A stretch of 64,000 bases of DNA from Sphingomonas sp. LR60 (GTDB lineage Bacteria > Pseudomonadota > Alphaproteobacteria > Sphingomonadales > Sphingomonadaceae). The stretch covers positions 2,048,501 through 2,112,500 of the forward strand of contig NZ_JASPFK010000001.1 of assembly GCF_036855935.1 (NCBI RefSeq). The letters are read 5' to 3'. A model generated the notes under the pieces. It saw only the letters and a program-made list of their open reading frames with translations. It made no database searches and had not been told where the DNA came from. The translations under genes and the position numbers were made by a program. Positions 37,184 through 46,233 of this stretch are shown in pieces. Positions within the stretch are counted from its first letter, which is position 1. Each line of letters opens with the position of its first letter.

Positions 37184-37900
37184 TCAGAGTTCGCGCACCA
37201 GCCGCACCCCGAGCGCAGGGCGCACGCGATGATGGCGATGCTTCTCCACGCCCGCGGCGGCCTGCACGTTGATCTTGTCGGCCAGTCGCTGATGTAGCTG
37301 CGGCGCGACACGCACCAGCCGTTCCGCGCCATCCGCGACGTTCAGCTCGACCCCGGCCACCGTCCCGGCGTTGACGTCGTAGAAGGTCGCGTGGTTGAGC
37401 AGCATCGCGTTGCGCCCGTTCCGACGCTTGAGCGCGATATCGTCGAGGCCGATCATGTTCATCGTGCTCCAGCGCGCGTTGAAGCGGTGCCCGGCCATGT
37501 AGAGCAGCGCGTTGCTGTACCGGCCGGTGTCGCGGTCATAGATGCCGAGATATTGTACGCCATGCGCGCTCCGCCCGTCCGCCGACGAGCCGAACGCGGC
37601 CTGTAGCCCGAGCTTGAGCGCTTCCAGCCGGGCGCCGTTGAAGGGCAGCTCGAACTCGATCGCCTTGCCGTCCGCGAAGGCATATTCCAGCTCAGGCGCC
37701 CATTCCGCCTCGCGCGGGCGAAACGGCGACGTGGTCATCGCCAAAGCATTGATCTCCATCTCGCCCTTCTGCGCCCCGAGCGGGCGCATCATGTCGAAGA
37801 TCATCGGCTCGGGGATCGCCGGGTAAGCGGTCTGCGCCGCCGCACCGGTGGCGAGGAGCATGGTGGCGAGCAGGGTCGTGGCCGTGGCGATACGCATCAT
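37184..37900 (-). CDS. exported protein of unknown function
   Basis: A 238-residue protein with signal peptide MMRIATATTLLATMLLATGAAAQ and GGAG just upstream. The mature part has PEPMIFDMMRPLGAQKGEMEIN, then beta-rich stretches (WAPELEYAFADGKAIEFELPF, MAGHRFNARWSTMNMIG) that resemble a small outer-membrane beta-barrel, ending ALGVRLVREL. I do not recognise the family. It is probably co-transcribed with the HAD hydrolase. Confidence 0.7.
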   Translation of the reverse strand: MMRIATATTLLATMLLATGAAAQTAYPAIPEPMIFDMMRPLGAQKGEMEINALAMTTSPFRPREAEWAPELEYAFADGKAIEFELPFNGARLEALKLGLQAAFGSSADGRSAHGVQYLGIYDRDTGRYSNALLYMAGHRFNARWSTMNMIGLDDIALKRRNGRNAMLLNHATFYDVNAGTVAGVELNVADGAERLVRVAPQLHQRLADKINVQAAAGVEKHRHHRVRPALGVRLVREL

Positions 37901-38162
37901 AGGCTCCGCGGGAAGAGAGAGCCGCTGCCCTACCCGCCTGCCTCGGCGAAAGCGTGGATGGCCGGTGACATTGTGTTGCCGTTCCCGTGGGTTGCCCGCG
38001 CGAATGTTGCGAATGTTGAGACGCTGACGGGGTGGATGCGCAGGTCGTGACGGGGTGATGCGGGAGGCTGGTCCAGGGACTGAAGGGTTGTCGGGCATGG
38101 CCGCGAACTACCACGCCGCTGCTGGCGTAGGACAGCTTGCACGTCGTTGCCCGCCATCTCTC

Positions 38163-38293
38163 CGTCGCCCCTGCGCAGGCAGGGGCCTATGACTGTCAAG
38201 TCATGCGGAAGGACTGACACAGGCACGACGAAGATGTGTCAGCCGCTTCGATGGACGAGACAGTCATGGGCCCCTGCCTTCGCAGGGGCGACG
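38163..38293. repeat. double-hairpin palindromic repeat (CCCCTGCGCAGGCAGGGG)
   Basis: GTCGCCCCTGCGCAGGCAGGGGCC on the left is answered by GGGCCCCTGCCTTCGCAGGGGCGAC on the right around ~80 bases. A second copy is at 45374 and a single unit at 61990. It lies in the 593-bp gap 37901-38493, where 37901-38160 shows nothing recognisable. Confidence 0.85.
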
Positions 38294-38348
38294 GTGGGGG
38301 TGAAGTCGTCCGCAGGATCGTCGTTTGAGTACGGGCCGGGGAATGAGA

Positions 38349-38415
38349 ACGGCCACCGCCGGGTGGGCGATGGCCGTCTGGTCTCTCGCGTAGCCCGCCA
38401 CGGGCAAAGCCCGTG
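38349..38415 (-). terminator. tandem hairpins downstream of typA
   Basis: ACGGCCACCGCC...GGCGATGGCCGT and CACGGGC-AAA-GCCCGTG form two stems ~80 bp past the typA stop (minus strand). No T tract is present, so they may act as mRNA 3' ends rather than classical terminators. Confidence 0.4.
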
Positions 38416-38493
38416 TCGTCGGACGGCGCTGGAGCGCCGCCGGCCGGACGAGGCTTGAGCACGCTGGCAGATTCTGCCCGCTGCCGCCTCGCC

Positions 38494-40314
38494 TTACGCC
38501 GCCTTGGCGCGGCTGGCGCGCTTGCGCTCGTTCGGGTCGAGGAAACGCTTGCGCAGGCGGATCGACTTCGGCGTGACTTCGACCATCTCGTCGTCGTCGA
38601 TGTAGGCGATCGCCTGCTCCAGCGTCATCTTCTTCGGCGGGGTCAGGCGGATCGCATCGTCCTTGCCGCCCGAAGCGCGGAAGTTCGTCAGCTGCTTCGC
38701 CTTCATCGGGTTGACCTCTAGGTCATCCGTCTTGGCGTTCTCGCCGATGATCATGCCCTCGTACAGCGCCTCGCCGTGACCGACGAACAGGATACCGCGA
38801 TCCTCGAGCGGCCCGAGCGCATAGCCCTGCGCCTCGCCAGCGCCGTTCGAGATCAGGACGCCGTTCTTGCGGCCCTCGATATTGCCCTTGTGCGGACCGT
38901 ACTTCTCGAACAGCCGGTTCATGATGCCGGTGCCGCGCGTGTCCGACAGGAATTCGCCGTGATAGCCGATCATGCCGCGCGACGGCGCGGAGAAGGTGAT
39001 GCGCGTCTTGCCGCCGGTCGAGGGCCGCATGTCGGTCATCTCGGCCTTGCGGAGGTTCATCTTCTCGACGACCGTGCCCGAATGCTCCTCGTCGACGTCG
39101 ATGATGACGGTTTCGTACGGCTCGGTCTTCTTGCCGTCCTCGTCCTCGCCGAACAGCACGCGCGGGCGGCTGATCCCCAGTTCGAAGCCCTCGCGGCGCA
39201 TCGTCTCGATCAGCACGCCGAGCTGAAGCTCGCCGCGACCGGCGACCTCGAAGCTGTCGCGGTCGGCAGCCTCGGTCACCTTGATCGCGACGTTGGTTTC
39301 CGCTTCGCGCATCAAGCGGTCGCGGATCATGCGGCTCGTCACCTTGCTGCCCTCACGGCCCGCCATCGGCGAATCGTTGACCGCAAAGCGCATCGACAGC
39401 GTCGGCGGATCGATCGGCTGCGCCTGGATCGGCACACTGACCGTGGTGTCGCAGATCGTGTTGGCGACGGTCGCGACCGCGAGGCCGGCGAGCGAGATGA
39501 TGTCACCCGCGCGCGCCTCTTCGACCGGCACGCGCTCCAGCCCGCGGAAGCTCATCAGCTTCGACGCACGGCCGGTCTCGATGACATTGCCCTGATTGTC
39601 GAGCGCGTGGATCGGCTGGTTCAGCTTCACTACGCCCGACTGGACGCGACCGGTGAGGATACGGCCGAGGAAATTGTCGCGGTCGAGCAGCGTGACGAGG
39701 AAGCTGAACGGCGCTTCCTGATCCAGCGCAGGCGGCGGCACGTGATCGACGATCTTCTGGAACAGCGGGGTCAGCGTGCCCTCGCGACGGTCCATGTCCG
39801 TCGACGCATAGCCGTTGCGGCCCGACGCATAGAGCACGGGGAAGTCGAGCTGCTCGTCGCTCGCCTCAAGCGCGACGAACAGGTCGAACACTTCGTCCAG
39901 TACTTCCTGGATGCGGGCGTCCGAACGGTCGACCTTGTTGACGACGACGATCGGGCGCAGGCCCAGCGCCAGCGCCTTCCCGGTCACGAACTTGGTCTGC
40001 GGCATCGCGCCCTCGGCAGCGTCGACCAGCAGGATCACGCCGTCGACCATGCTGAGGATGCGCTCCACCTCGCCGCCGAAGTCGGCGTGGCCGGGCGTGT
40101 CGACGATGTTGATGCGCGTGCCTTCCCACTCGATCGACGTCGGCTTGGCGAGAATGGTGATCCCGCGCTCCTTTTCGAGGTCGTTCGAGTCCATCGCGCG
40201 CTCCTCGACGCGCTGGTTGTCGCGGAAGGTGCCGGACTGACGGAACAACTGGTCGACGAGAGTGGTCTTGCCATGATCGACGTGCGCGATGATGGCGATA
40301 TTGCGCAGGTTCAT
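38494..40314 (-). CDS. typA: translational GTPase TypA/BipA
   Basis: A 606-residue ribosome-associated GTPase. ATG 40314 gives MNLRNIAIIAHVDHGKTTL, so the P-loop lies near residue 14. Further G motifs are DTPGHADF and NKVD. Domain II, the EF-G-like domains (GRGELQLGVLIETMRREGFE) and the BipA C-terminal domain (HKGNIEGRKNGVLISNGAGEAQGYALGPLEDRG...) follow in the usual order and length. It helps 50S assembly at low temperature and stress adaptation. It is divergent from telA. Confidence 0.97.
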   Translation of the reverse strand: MNLRNIAIIAHVDHGKTTLVDQLFRQSGTFRDNQRVEERAMDSNDLEKERGITILAKPTSIEWEGTRINIVDTPGHADFGGEVERILSMVDGVILLVDAAEGAMPQTKFVTGKALALGLRPIVVVNKVDRSDARIQEVLDEVFDLFVALEASDEQLDFPVLYASGRNGYASTDMDRREGTLTPLFQKIVDHVPPPALDQEAPFSFLVTLLDRDNFLGRILTGRVQSGVVKLNQPIHALDNQGNVIETGRASKLMSFRGLERVPVEEARAGDIISLAGLAVATVANTICDTTVSVPIQAQPIDPPTLSMRFAVNDSPMAGREGSKVTSRMIRDRLMREAETNVAIKVTEAADRDSFEVAGRGELQLGVLIETMRREGFELGISRPRVLFGEDEDGKKTEPYETVIIDVDEEHSGTVVEKMNLRKAEMTDMRPSTGGKTRITFSAPSRGMIGYHGEFLSDTRGTGIMNRLFEKYGPHKGNIEGRKNGVLISNGAGEAQGYALGPLEDRGILFVGHGEALYEGMIIGENAKTDDLEVNPMKAKQLTNFRASGGKDDAIRLTPPKKMTLEQAIAYIDDDEMVEVTPKSIRLRKRFLDPNERKRASRAKAA

Positions 40315-40495
40315 ACGGGTTCCTGAGGGTGGCCCGCTACGACGCAGGCAGTTTCGCCGCGGCGCATAGCGGAAAGTTGCATCGGATGCCAGTGCCTCGA
40401 CAGCAACCTCATGCCGTATTACATGAACAACACAGTTGAAAGCCGATGACAGACGCGGGACAATGGCCGGGTCGAGACAGAAGGATGACGTGACG

Positions 40496-41701
40496 ATGGC
40501 GACCGCTCCGAACGACGCGACCGAGCCGACGCTGGTGCTCACCCCGCCCGATCCGGTGCCCGAGGTCCGCGCCGAAAAGGCCGCCGGGCTGGTGCCGGTC
40601 GACGATGGCAAGCGCAGCGAATTGGAACGGCGCGTCGATGCCTTCGTCGAACAGCTGATCGCCGAGGACGTCAACTCGCCGGAATTCGGCAAGCGCGTCG
40701 ATGCGATTACGGCGATGGGGCAGAAGGAGATCCGCGACGCCGCCGGGCAGTCGAACCGCTTTCTCGATCGCCCGGTGCGCGCGATGGATCAGGAGGCCGG
40801 GGTGGGCAAGGACCTCGCCGAGTTGCGCCGCGTGGTCGAGGATCTCGATCCGGGCAAGAAGGGCAAGCTGACCACGCCGCAAAAGCTGTTCGGGGTCATT
40901 CCGTTCGGCAACAAGGTCCGCAACTACTTCGACGGCTACAAATCGGCGCAGTCGCATATCGCCTCGATCCTGAAGAGCCTGGGCAGCGGCAAGGACGAGC
41001 TGCTGATGGACAATGCGGCGATCGATACCGAGCGCGCGAACCTGTGGACCGCGATGGGACGGCTGGAGCAGATGATCCACCTCTCGCGCACGATGGACGC
41101 GCGGCTGGAGGACAAGGCCAACGAACTGGATCACACCGACCCCGCCAAGGCCAAGGCGATCCGTGAGACAGCCTTGTTCTACGCCCGGCAACGGACGCAG
41201 GATCTGCTGACGCAGATGGCGGTGACGGTGCAGGGCTATCTGGCGCTCGATCTGGTCAAGAAGAACAATGTCGAGCTGATCAAGGGCGTCGACCGCGCGA
41301 GCACGACGACGGTCGCCGCGCTGCGCACCGCGGTGACGGTGGCGCAGGCGCTGACCAACCAGAAACTGGTGCTGGAGCAGATCACGCAGCTCAACACGAC
41401 GACCGCCGGGCTGATCGATTCGACCGGCAACCTGCTGCGCCAGAATACCGCACGCATCCACGAGCAGGCGGCGGCGTCGACGATCCCGCTGGAGACGCTG
41501 CAACGCGCGTTCCAGAACATCTATGACACGATGGACGCGATCGACACGTTCAAGCTGAAGGCGCTCGACACGATGAAGGTGACCGTCGACACGCTCGGCA
41601 ACGAGGTGGAGAAATCGCGCGGCTATATCGCGCGTGCAGAGGGCGCGACGCAGAACCGCGTGGCGGGCGGGGCCGAGCAGTTCAAGCTCGAGTCGTTGTG
41701 A
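40496..41701 (+). CDS. telA: toxic anion resistance protein, TelA/KlaA family
   Basis: A 401-residue soluble, helix-rich protein. Family landmarks include the long central coiled-coil region, DLVKKNNVELIKGVDRASTTTVAALRTAV and TAGLIDSTGNLLRQNTARIHEQA. TelA proteins are linked to tellurite and colicin resistance and to membrane stress, by an unclear mechanism. I chose ATG 40496; GTG 40490 is also possible. The next gene starts inside its stop (GTGA), the usual TelA-partner arrangement. Confidence 0.9.
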   Translation: MATAPNDATEPTLVLTPPDPVPEVRAEKAAGLVPVDDGKRSELERRVDAFVEQLIAEDVNSPEFGKRVDAITAMGQKEIRDAAGQSNRFLDRPVRAMDQEAGVGKDLAELRRVVEDLDPGKKGKLTTPQKLFGVIPFGNKVRNYFDGYKSAQSHIASILKSLGSGKDELLMDNAAIDTERANLWTAMGRLEQMIHLSRTMDARLEDKANELDHTDPAKAKAIRETALFYARQRTQDLLTQMAVTVQGYLALDLVKKNNVELIKGVDRASTTTVAALRTAVTVAQALTNQKLVLEQITQLNTTTAGLIDSTGNLLRQNTARIHEQAAASTIPLETLQRAFQNIYDTMDAIDTFKLKALDTMKVTVDTLGNEVEKSRGYIARAEGATQNRVAGGAEQFKLESL

Positions 41702-42396
41702 CCGACGTCGACGACGCCATCGCCGACGCGCGGGTCGCGCGCGAACGGCGTCGTGGCGGGGCGGTCATCCCGCTCCAGCGCCGACCACGCCGCGGGCGCG
41801 GCGGACGACGCAAGCGCGCGGCGGCGGTGGTGATCGGCGCGGGGCTGATCCTCACGGTCGCGATGTTGATGGGGCTGGGCGCGTTCGGGATGGTCGCGGT
41901 GGCAGCATTGATCGCGGCCATGACCCTGCTGGTGCTGTTCGCCCCCGCCACGCCGGTGCCGACGCCCGAGCGGATCGTGAAGTCGGAGGTGAAAGCGGTG
42001 CCCGCGCAGGCGGCACGCTGGCTCGACGCGCGCCGGTCGGCGCTGCCCGCGCCGGCGCAAGGCGTGCTCAACCAGCTCGACGTGCGGCTCGACACGCTCG
42101 GCGTGCAGGTCGCGACGCTCGACGAGGACAGTCCGATGGCGGCGGAGCTGCGGCGACTGGTGGGCGAGCAACTGCCGAGCTTCGTCGCGGATTACACGCG
42201 CGTGCCCCCGGCGATGCGCAACAGCCCTCGCAACGGCATGACTCCGGACCAGCAATTGGTCGAGGGACTGAGCGTGATCGAGCGCGAGCTGGGCGAGATC
42301 AGCGAGCGGCTGGCACAGGGCGACCTCGACGCGCTCGAGACGAAGCGGCGGTATCTACAGATCAAATATGAGGAGGATGCGGCCTCGGGAGAGTGA
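41698..42396 (+). CDS. XpaC-like membrane protein, TelA partner
   Basis: A 232-residue protein. An Arg-rich N-terminus (RERRRGGAVIPLQRRPRRGRGGRRKR) precedes two hydrophobic helices (~residues 43-80), then a helical cytoplasmic domain ending ALETKRRYLQIKYEEDA. Position directly after telA and the two-helix plan fit XpaC-family partners, though sequence likeness alone is weak. GTG start overlaps the telA stop. Together they may form a membrane-stress module. Confidence 0.65.
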   Translation: MTDVDDAIADARVARERRRGGAVIPLQRRPRRGRGGRRKRAAAVVIGAGLILTVAMLMGLGAFGMVAVAALIAAMTLLVLFAPATPVPTPERIVKSEVKAVPAQAARWLDARRSALPAPAQGVLNQLDVRLDTLGVQVATLDEDSPMAAELRRLVGEQLPSFVADYTRVPPAMRNSPRNGMTPDQQLVEGLSVIERELGEISERLAQGDLDALETKRRYLQIKYEEDAASGE

Positions 42397-42518
42397 CGCC
42401 CCGTCCGTCGTCCGGGACGTTGTTGCGAACGCCGTTTCTTCTGCGTGATCGTCTCGGAACCGCGGCTTGGATCAGGTCCGCGGCGACGACCCGGACGGGG
42501 ACGATATCGACCCGATTC

Positions 42519-42603
42519 GTCATTGCGACCCCGGCGAAGGCCGGGGAAGCAATCCAGGGCCGGACCAGGACGCTCTGGATTGCTTCGCTACGCCCGCAAT
42601 GAC
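42519..42603. repeat. chimeric palindromic repeat (family A ends, family B insert)
   Basis: The ends match the 75-bp family A (GTCATTGCGA... and GCAATGAC). The left arm, however, contains CCCCGGCGAAGGCCGGGG, the hairpin of the family B units at 20426 and 59266, making it 85 bp long. It lies in the 459-bp gap 42397-42855, which otherwise holds another repeat and no gene. Confidence 0.8.
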
Positions 42604-42640
42604 GGCAGGACGATCTAGCTCACTTGAACCGTCTTCCGTC

Positions 42641-42731
42641 GTCACCCCGAACGAGTTCCGGGGTCTACCGTCCCGCAAACCGGCTTGCGCGTTCGCGGAA
42701 CGGTGGATGCCGGAACGGGTCCGGCATGACG
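42641..42731. repeat. double-hairpin palindromic repeat, family B
   Basis: GTCACCCCGAACGAGTTCCGGGG on the left and GCCGGAACGGGTCCGGCATGACG on the right, as in the units at 18321 and 18423. Confidence 0.7.
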
Positions 42732-42855
42732 AGTGAACGTCGAAGGTAACCCGTCAGCTTGAATGGATCACACCCTAGCAGGACCGCCCCCTTGATCCAT
42801 CACCGGACGCCTGTATGGAGAGCGTTCCGGCCGGCGGCAGAAAACCGTCCCCGTC

Positions 42856-42931
42856 GGGCGCTTAGCTCAGCTGGTAGAGCGGCTCGTTTACACCGAGTAG
42901 GTCGGCGGTTCGAACCCGTCAGCGCCCACCA
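42856..42931 (+). tRNA. tRNA-Val (anticodon TAC)
   Basis: A complete 76-base cloverleaf with encoded CCA. The acceptor stem is GGGCGCT/AGCGCCC, the D arm GCTCAGCTGGTAGAGC, the anticodon loop TTTACAC (anticodon TAC) between GCTCG and CGAGT, and the T arm GGCGGTTCGAACCCGTC. It ends six bases before the stop of the convergent winged-helix gene. Confidence 0.96.
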
Positions 42932-42936
42932 TCCCC

Positions 42937-43857
42937 TCACACGAACGGCAGCCGCGCCTCCGCTAGCGTGGAGACGTAGCGATGCATCGCATCGCTCGCC
43001 TGGTCGGTCAGGGCGACGAAGGCGCGACGTCCGTCCTCGGGATCGGGAGCACGCGCGAGCAGCCGTGCGGCGGTGAGCTTGCCGATCCAGCGTAGCGCGG
43101 TGGTCGGGGCGACCGCGGCGGCGATGCACAGGCTCGACACCGAGACGCGCGTTCCCTCCAGTTGCGCGGCGAACAGATCGAGCAGCATGTCCCACGCCGG
43201 GTCCTCGAACAGCCCGCCCTCGAAGAAGCGATCGCGCAGGCGGCGCGCGCGCAGCACGTCGCGCACCGTCGTCGAGCTGATCTCGCTCATCGGCGAGGCC
43301 GGTGCGAACGCGAGGTACCGGTCCTCGGCGCGCCCGCCGCCATCGCGCTCGGTGATGCGCGTCAGCATCTCGGCGATGCGCGCCACCTCGGCACTGAGCC
43401 GCGCCAGTTGGTCACGCTCCTCGTCGGCGGCGCGCACCGATCCGGGTTCACGCGCGGCAGCGACCGCCAGGGTCCCGAGCCACTCGTGCTGAGCGGGCGC
43501 GCAAAGCAGCTGCACGGAGTCGGCGGCATCGCCGAGCGCGGCCATCACTAGATCGATCTGCGCGATCTCCATCGCCACGATGCAGCGCCACGCCTGCGCC
43601 TGTGCGAGCATCCCGACGACCGCGACCACGTCATGCGCGAGTTCGTCGGATGCTCCCTCCAGATCGAGCACCGCCACCGGGACGGGATCGGGCGTCGCGA
43701 CCAGTGCCGCCGGCGCCTCCTGCAACGCGACATGCGCGCGCAATTCGCCGCCGATCAGTGCGATCGCCTCCAGCGCCGCGGCACCGCCGCGCGCGTCCAT
43801 CGACGCCAGCACGAACGACGTCGTGCGGGCGCCGGCAAAGCCGAACGGGGTCGCCAT
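42937..43857 (-). CDS. winged-helix DNA-binding protein, MarR-like C-terminus
   Basis: A 306-residue protein. The C-terminal ~110 residues look like a winged-helix domain: RDRFFEGGLFEDPAWDMLLDLF, SVSSLCIAAAVAPTTALRWI (recognition helix) and a wing (PEDGRRAFVALT). The N-terminal ~150 residues are Ala-rich with alternating hydrophobic stretches and could be a degenerate receiver-like or REC-fold domain. This architecture is frequent in sphingomonads. It starts three bases after the pntB stop, so it is probably the last gene of the transhydrogenase operon and may regulate it or a redox process. Confidence 0.75.
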   Translation of the reverse strand: MATPFGFAGARTTSFVLASMDARGGAAALEAIALIGGELRAHVALQEAPAALVATPDPVPVAVLDLEGASDELAHDVVAVVGMLAQAQAWRCIVAMEIAQIDLVMAALGDAADSVQLLCAPAQHEWLGTLAVAAAREPGSVRAADEERDQLARLSAEVARIAEMLTRITERDGGGRAEDRYLAFAPASPMSEISSTTVRDVLRARRLRDRFFEGGLFEDPAWDMLLDLFAAQLEGTRVSVSSLCIAAAVAPTTALRWIGKLTAARLLARAPDPEDGRRAFVALTDQASDAMHRYVSTLAEARLPFV

Positions 43858-43860
43858 GGC

Positions 43861-45354
43861 TCAGTCCAACGCCTTGACGATATCTTCGACCATCTTCTTC
43901 GCGTCGGCGAGTAGCATCATCGTATTGTCCCTGTAGAAAACGTCGTTGTCGACGCCGGCATAGCCGACTCCGCCCATCGAACGTTTCACGAACAGGACCG
44001 TTTTGGCCTTTTCGACATCAAGCACCGGCATGCCGTAGATCGGCGAGGTCTTGTCGGTCTTCGCCGCCGGATTGGTGACGTCGTTCGCGCCGATCACGAA
44101 CGCGACGTCGGTCTGCGCGAATTCGGAGTTGATGTCCTCCAACTCGAAGACCTCGTCGTAAGGGACGTTCGCCTCGGCCAGCAACACGTTCATATGTCCC
44201 GGCATCCGACCCGCGACCGGATGGATGGCATATTTGACGCGCACGCCCTCGGCCTTCAGCTTGTCGGCCATTTCGCGCAATACGTGCTGCGCCTGCGCGA
44301 CCGCCATGCCATAACCGGGAACGATGATGACCTGTTCGGCCTGGCTCATCAGGAAGGCGGCATCCTCGGCCGAACCACGCTTCCACGGTCGGTCCGTTTT
44401 GGCGGCGCTTGCGCCACCGCCGCCCGCCTCGGCGCCGAATCCGCCCGCGATGACGCTCACGAAGCTGCGGTTCATCGCGCGACACATGATGTAGGAGAGA
44501 ATCGCGCCCGACGAACCGACCAGCGCGCCGGTGATGATCATCGCGCTGTTGTGGAGCGTGAAGCCCATCGCGGCGGCGGCCCAGCCCGAATAGCTGTTGA
44601 GCATCGACACCACGACCGGCATGTCCGCGCCGCCGATCGGCACAATCAGCAGGAAGCCGATCGCGAAGCTGAGCGCGGTGATCGTCCAGAACACCCACGG
44701 GCTCTGGTCTAGCGTGAAATAGGCCACCAGCGCGATGATCGCGGCGAGGACGCCGAGGTTGATGACGTGGCGCGCGGGCAGCAGGATCGGCGCGCCGCCC
44801 ATGTTGCCGTTGAGCTTGAAGAACGCGATGACGCTGCCCGAGAAGGTGATCGCGCCGATCGCGACGCCCAGCCCCATCTCGATCCGGCTGACCGGGTTGA
44901 TGAGCGCGACCGCACCGTCGGGCGTGAGCACCGGCAGCGCGATCCCGAACGCGACCGGGTTCAGGTAGGCGGCCGCGGCGACCAGCACCGCGGCGAGCCC
45001 GACGAGGCTGTGGAAGGCGGCGACGAGCTGCGGCATCGCGGTCATCGCTATCCGACGCGCGGTGGTAAGGCCGATCGCGGCGCCAAGGGCGATCGCGGCG
45101 ACGATCTCGAAGACCGCGACGGTATCGATCGCCGAGAAAAGCGCGGCATAGTCATAACCTTCGACCAGAACGGTGATCGTCGGAACATGCGTGACCAGCG
45201 TCGTCACGACCGCGATGCCCATGCCGATCATGCCGAATCGGTTGCCGCGCTGGCTGGTGGTCGGGCTCGACAGGCCGCGCAGCGCCAGGATGAAGCAGAC
45301 GCCTGCGATCAGGTACGCCAAAGCGACCCATGGATTGACGGCGACGTGTTGCAC
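43861..45354 (-). CDS. pntB: NAD(P) transhydrogenase subunit beta
   Basis: A 497-residue subunit with about nine membrane helices (residues ~10-270) and a C-terminal NADP-binding domain (VIIVPGYGMAVAQAQ near residue 330, GANDVTNPAAKTD). It couples proton flow to hydride transfer between NADH and NADP+. The GTG start at 45354 follows GGAG. Upstream, a palindromic repeat separates it from pntAB. It is slightly longer than the E. coli protein at the N-terminus. Confidence 0.96.
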   Translation of the reverse strand: MQHVAVNPWVALAYLIAGVCFILALRGLSSPTTSQRGNRFGMIGMGIAVVTTLVTHVPTITVLVEGYDYAALFSAIDTVAVFEIVAAIALGAAIGLTTARRIAMTAMPQLVAAFHSLVGLAAVLVAAAAYLNPVAFGIALPVLTPDGAVALINPVSRIEMGLGVAIGAITFSGSVIAFFKLNGNMGGAPILLPARHVINLGVLAAIIALVAYFTLDQSPWVFWTITALSFAIGFLLIVPIGGADMPVVVSMLNSYSGWAAAAMGFTLHNSAMIITGALVGSSGAILSYIMCRAMNRSFVSVIAGGFGAEAGGGGASAAKTDRPWKRGSAEDAAFLMSQAEQVIIVPGYGMAVAQAQHVLREMADKLKAEGVRVKYAIHPVAGRMPGHMNVLLAEANVPYDEVFELEDINSEFAQTDVAFVIGANDVTNPAAKTDKTSPIYGMPVLDVEKAKTVLFVKRSMGGVGYAGVDNDVFYRDNTMMLLADAKKMVEDIVKALD

Positions 45355-45373
45355 TAGCTTCTGCTCCCCGACC

Positions 45374-45507
45374 TCGTCGCCCCTGCGCAGGCAGGGGCCT
45401 ATCTTTGTTTCGTCCTGCACGGTCGACCGACACATGGACGGCGTGATCGTGTCAGACCTTCTTCTTCACTCGACAGTCACGGACCCCTGCCTTGCGCAGG
45501 GGCGACA
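45374..45507. repeat. double-hairpin palindromic repeat inside the pnt operon
   Basis: TCGTCGCCCCTGCGCAGGCAGGGGCC at the left and GGACCCCTGCCTTGCGCAGGGGCGAC at the right flank ~80 bases. The same unit is at 38163. It lies between pntAB and pntB on the same strand, so it will be in the mRNA if they are co-transcribed. Confidence 0.85.
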
Positions 45508-45524
45508 GCGGCCTTCACGCACGA

Positions 45525-45821
45525 TCAGTGTTTCGGCGCCGGCCGGTCCTTCTTCTTGTACATCGCGAGCATCCGATGCGTGACCGCGAAGCCGCCGAAG
45601 ATGTTGATGCTCGCGAGCACGACCGCGAGCAGCCCCAGCCATTTGCCGCCCACGCTCCCCGCCGCCGCGCTGGCGATCAGCGCACCGACGATGATGACGC
45701 TGGAGATGGCGTTGGTCACCGCCATCAACGGCGTGTGCAGCGCCGGTGTCACCGACCAGACGACGTAATAGCCGACGAAACAGGCCATCACGAAGATCGA
45801 CAGGATCGCGATGAAATCCAT
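45525..45821 (-). CDS. pntAB: NAD(P) transhydrogenase alpha subunit, membrane part
   Basis: A 98-residue membrane protein with three to four helices (FIAILSIFVMACFVGYYVVW, HTPLMAVTNAISSVIIVGAL and a third near residue 63). It is the split membrane half of the transhydrogenase alpha subunit, as in other alphaproteobacteria and Rhodospirillum. It ends KKKDRPAPKH. It works with the soluble NAD-binding half (46713-47834) and pntB. Two unrelated genes separate it from pntAA. Confidence 0.94.
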   Translation of the reverse strand: MDFIAILSIFVMACFVGYYVVWSVTPALHTPLMAVTNAISSVIIVGALIASAAAGSVGGKWLGLLAVVLASINIFGGFAVTHRMLAMYKKKDRPAPKH

Positions 45822-45839
45822 GGGTTAGCTCCTTTCCGT

Positions 45840-46208
45840 TCAGCGCTTCGCCAGCACCAGCTGTGCAAGCAGCCGCTGGATCGCGGCGGGGTCGGCATCG
45901 CGGCTTACCTTCAGCGTCAGTGGCTGCGGCGTTCCCGACACCCAGATCGACAGGTCCGAATCGAGATCGAAGGTGCCCGCGCTCTCGACCGCGAAGCGCG
46001 TGATCGAGCGATAGGGCACGCTCTGGAACGACACTTTCGATCCGGTCAGCCCCTGCACGTCGACCAGCACGAAGCGGTAATTGGTGAGGAAGGCGGTGTC
46101 GCGCAGCGAGCGGAAGGCGGCGAGCACCTCCTCGCCTTCGATCAACGCATGGCCGAAGCGCTCGTGGATCTCGGCCGGTGCGACCTCGTGGCTTGCAAAC
46201 AATCCCAT
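45840..46208 (-). CDS. bacterial PH-domain protein
   Basis: A 122-residue soluble protein starting at ATG 46208 (MGLFASHEVAPAEIHERFGHAL). Strands such as TAFLTNYRFVLVDVQGLTGSK, SVPYRSITRFAVESAG and LSIWVSGTPQPLTLKVSRDAD match the bacterial PH (DUF1696, YvbH/YuaB-like) fold. Function of this family is unclear. It lies inside the transhydrogenase operon, 18 bp before pntAB on the transcript. Confidence 0.82.
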   Translation of the reverse strand: MGLFASHEVAPAEIHERFGHALIEGEEVLAAFRSLRDTAFLTNYRFVLVDVQGLTGSKVSFQSVPYRSITRFAVESAGTFDLDSDLSIWVSGTPQPLTLKVSRDADPAAIQRLLAQLVLAKR

Positions 46209-46233
46209 TCCGATGCCCCCCTGCGCGTCGTCG

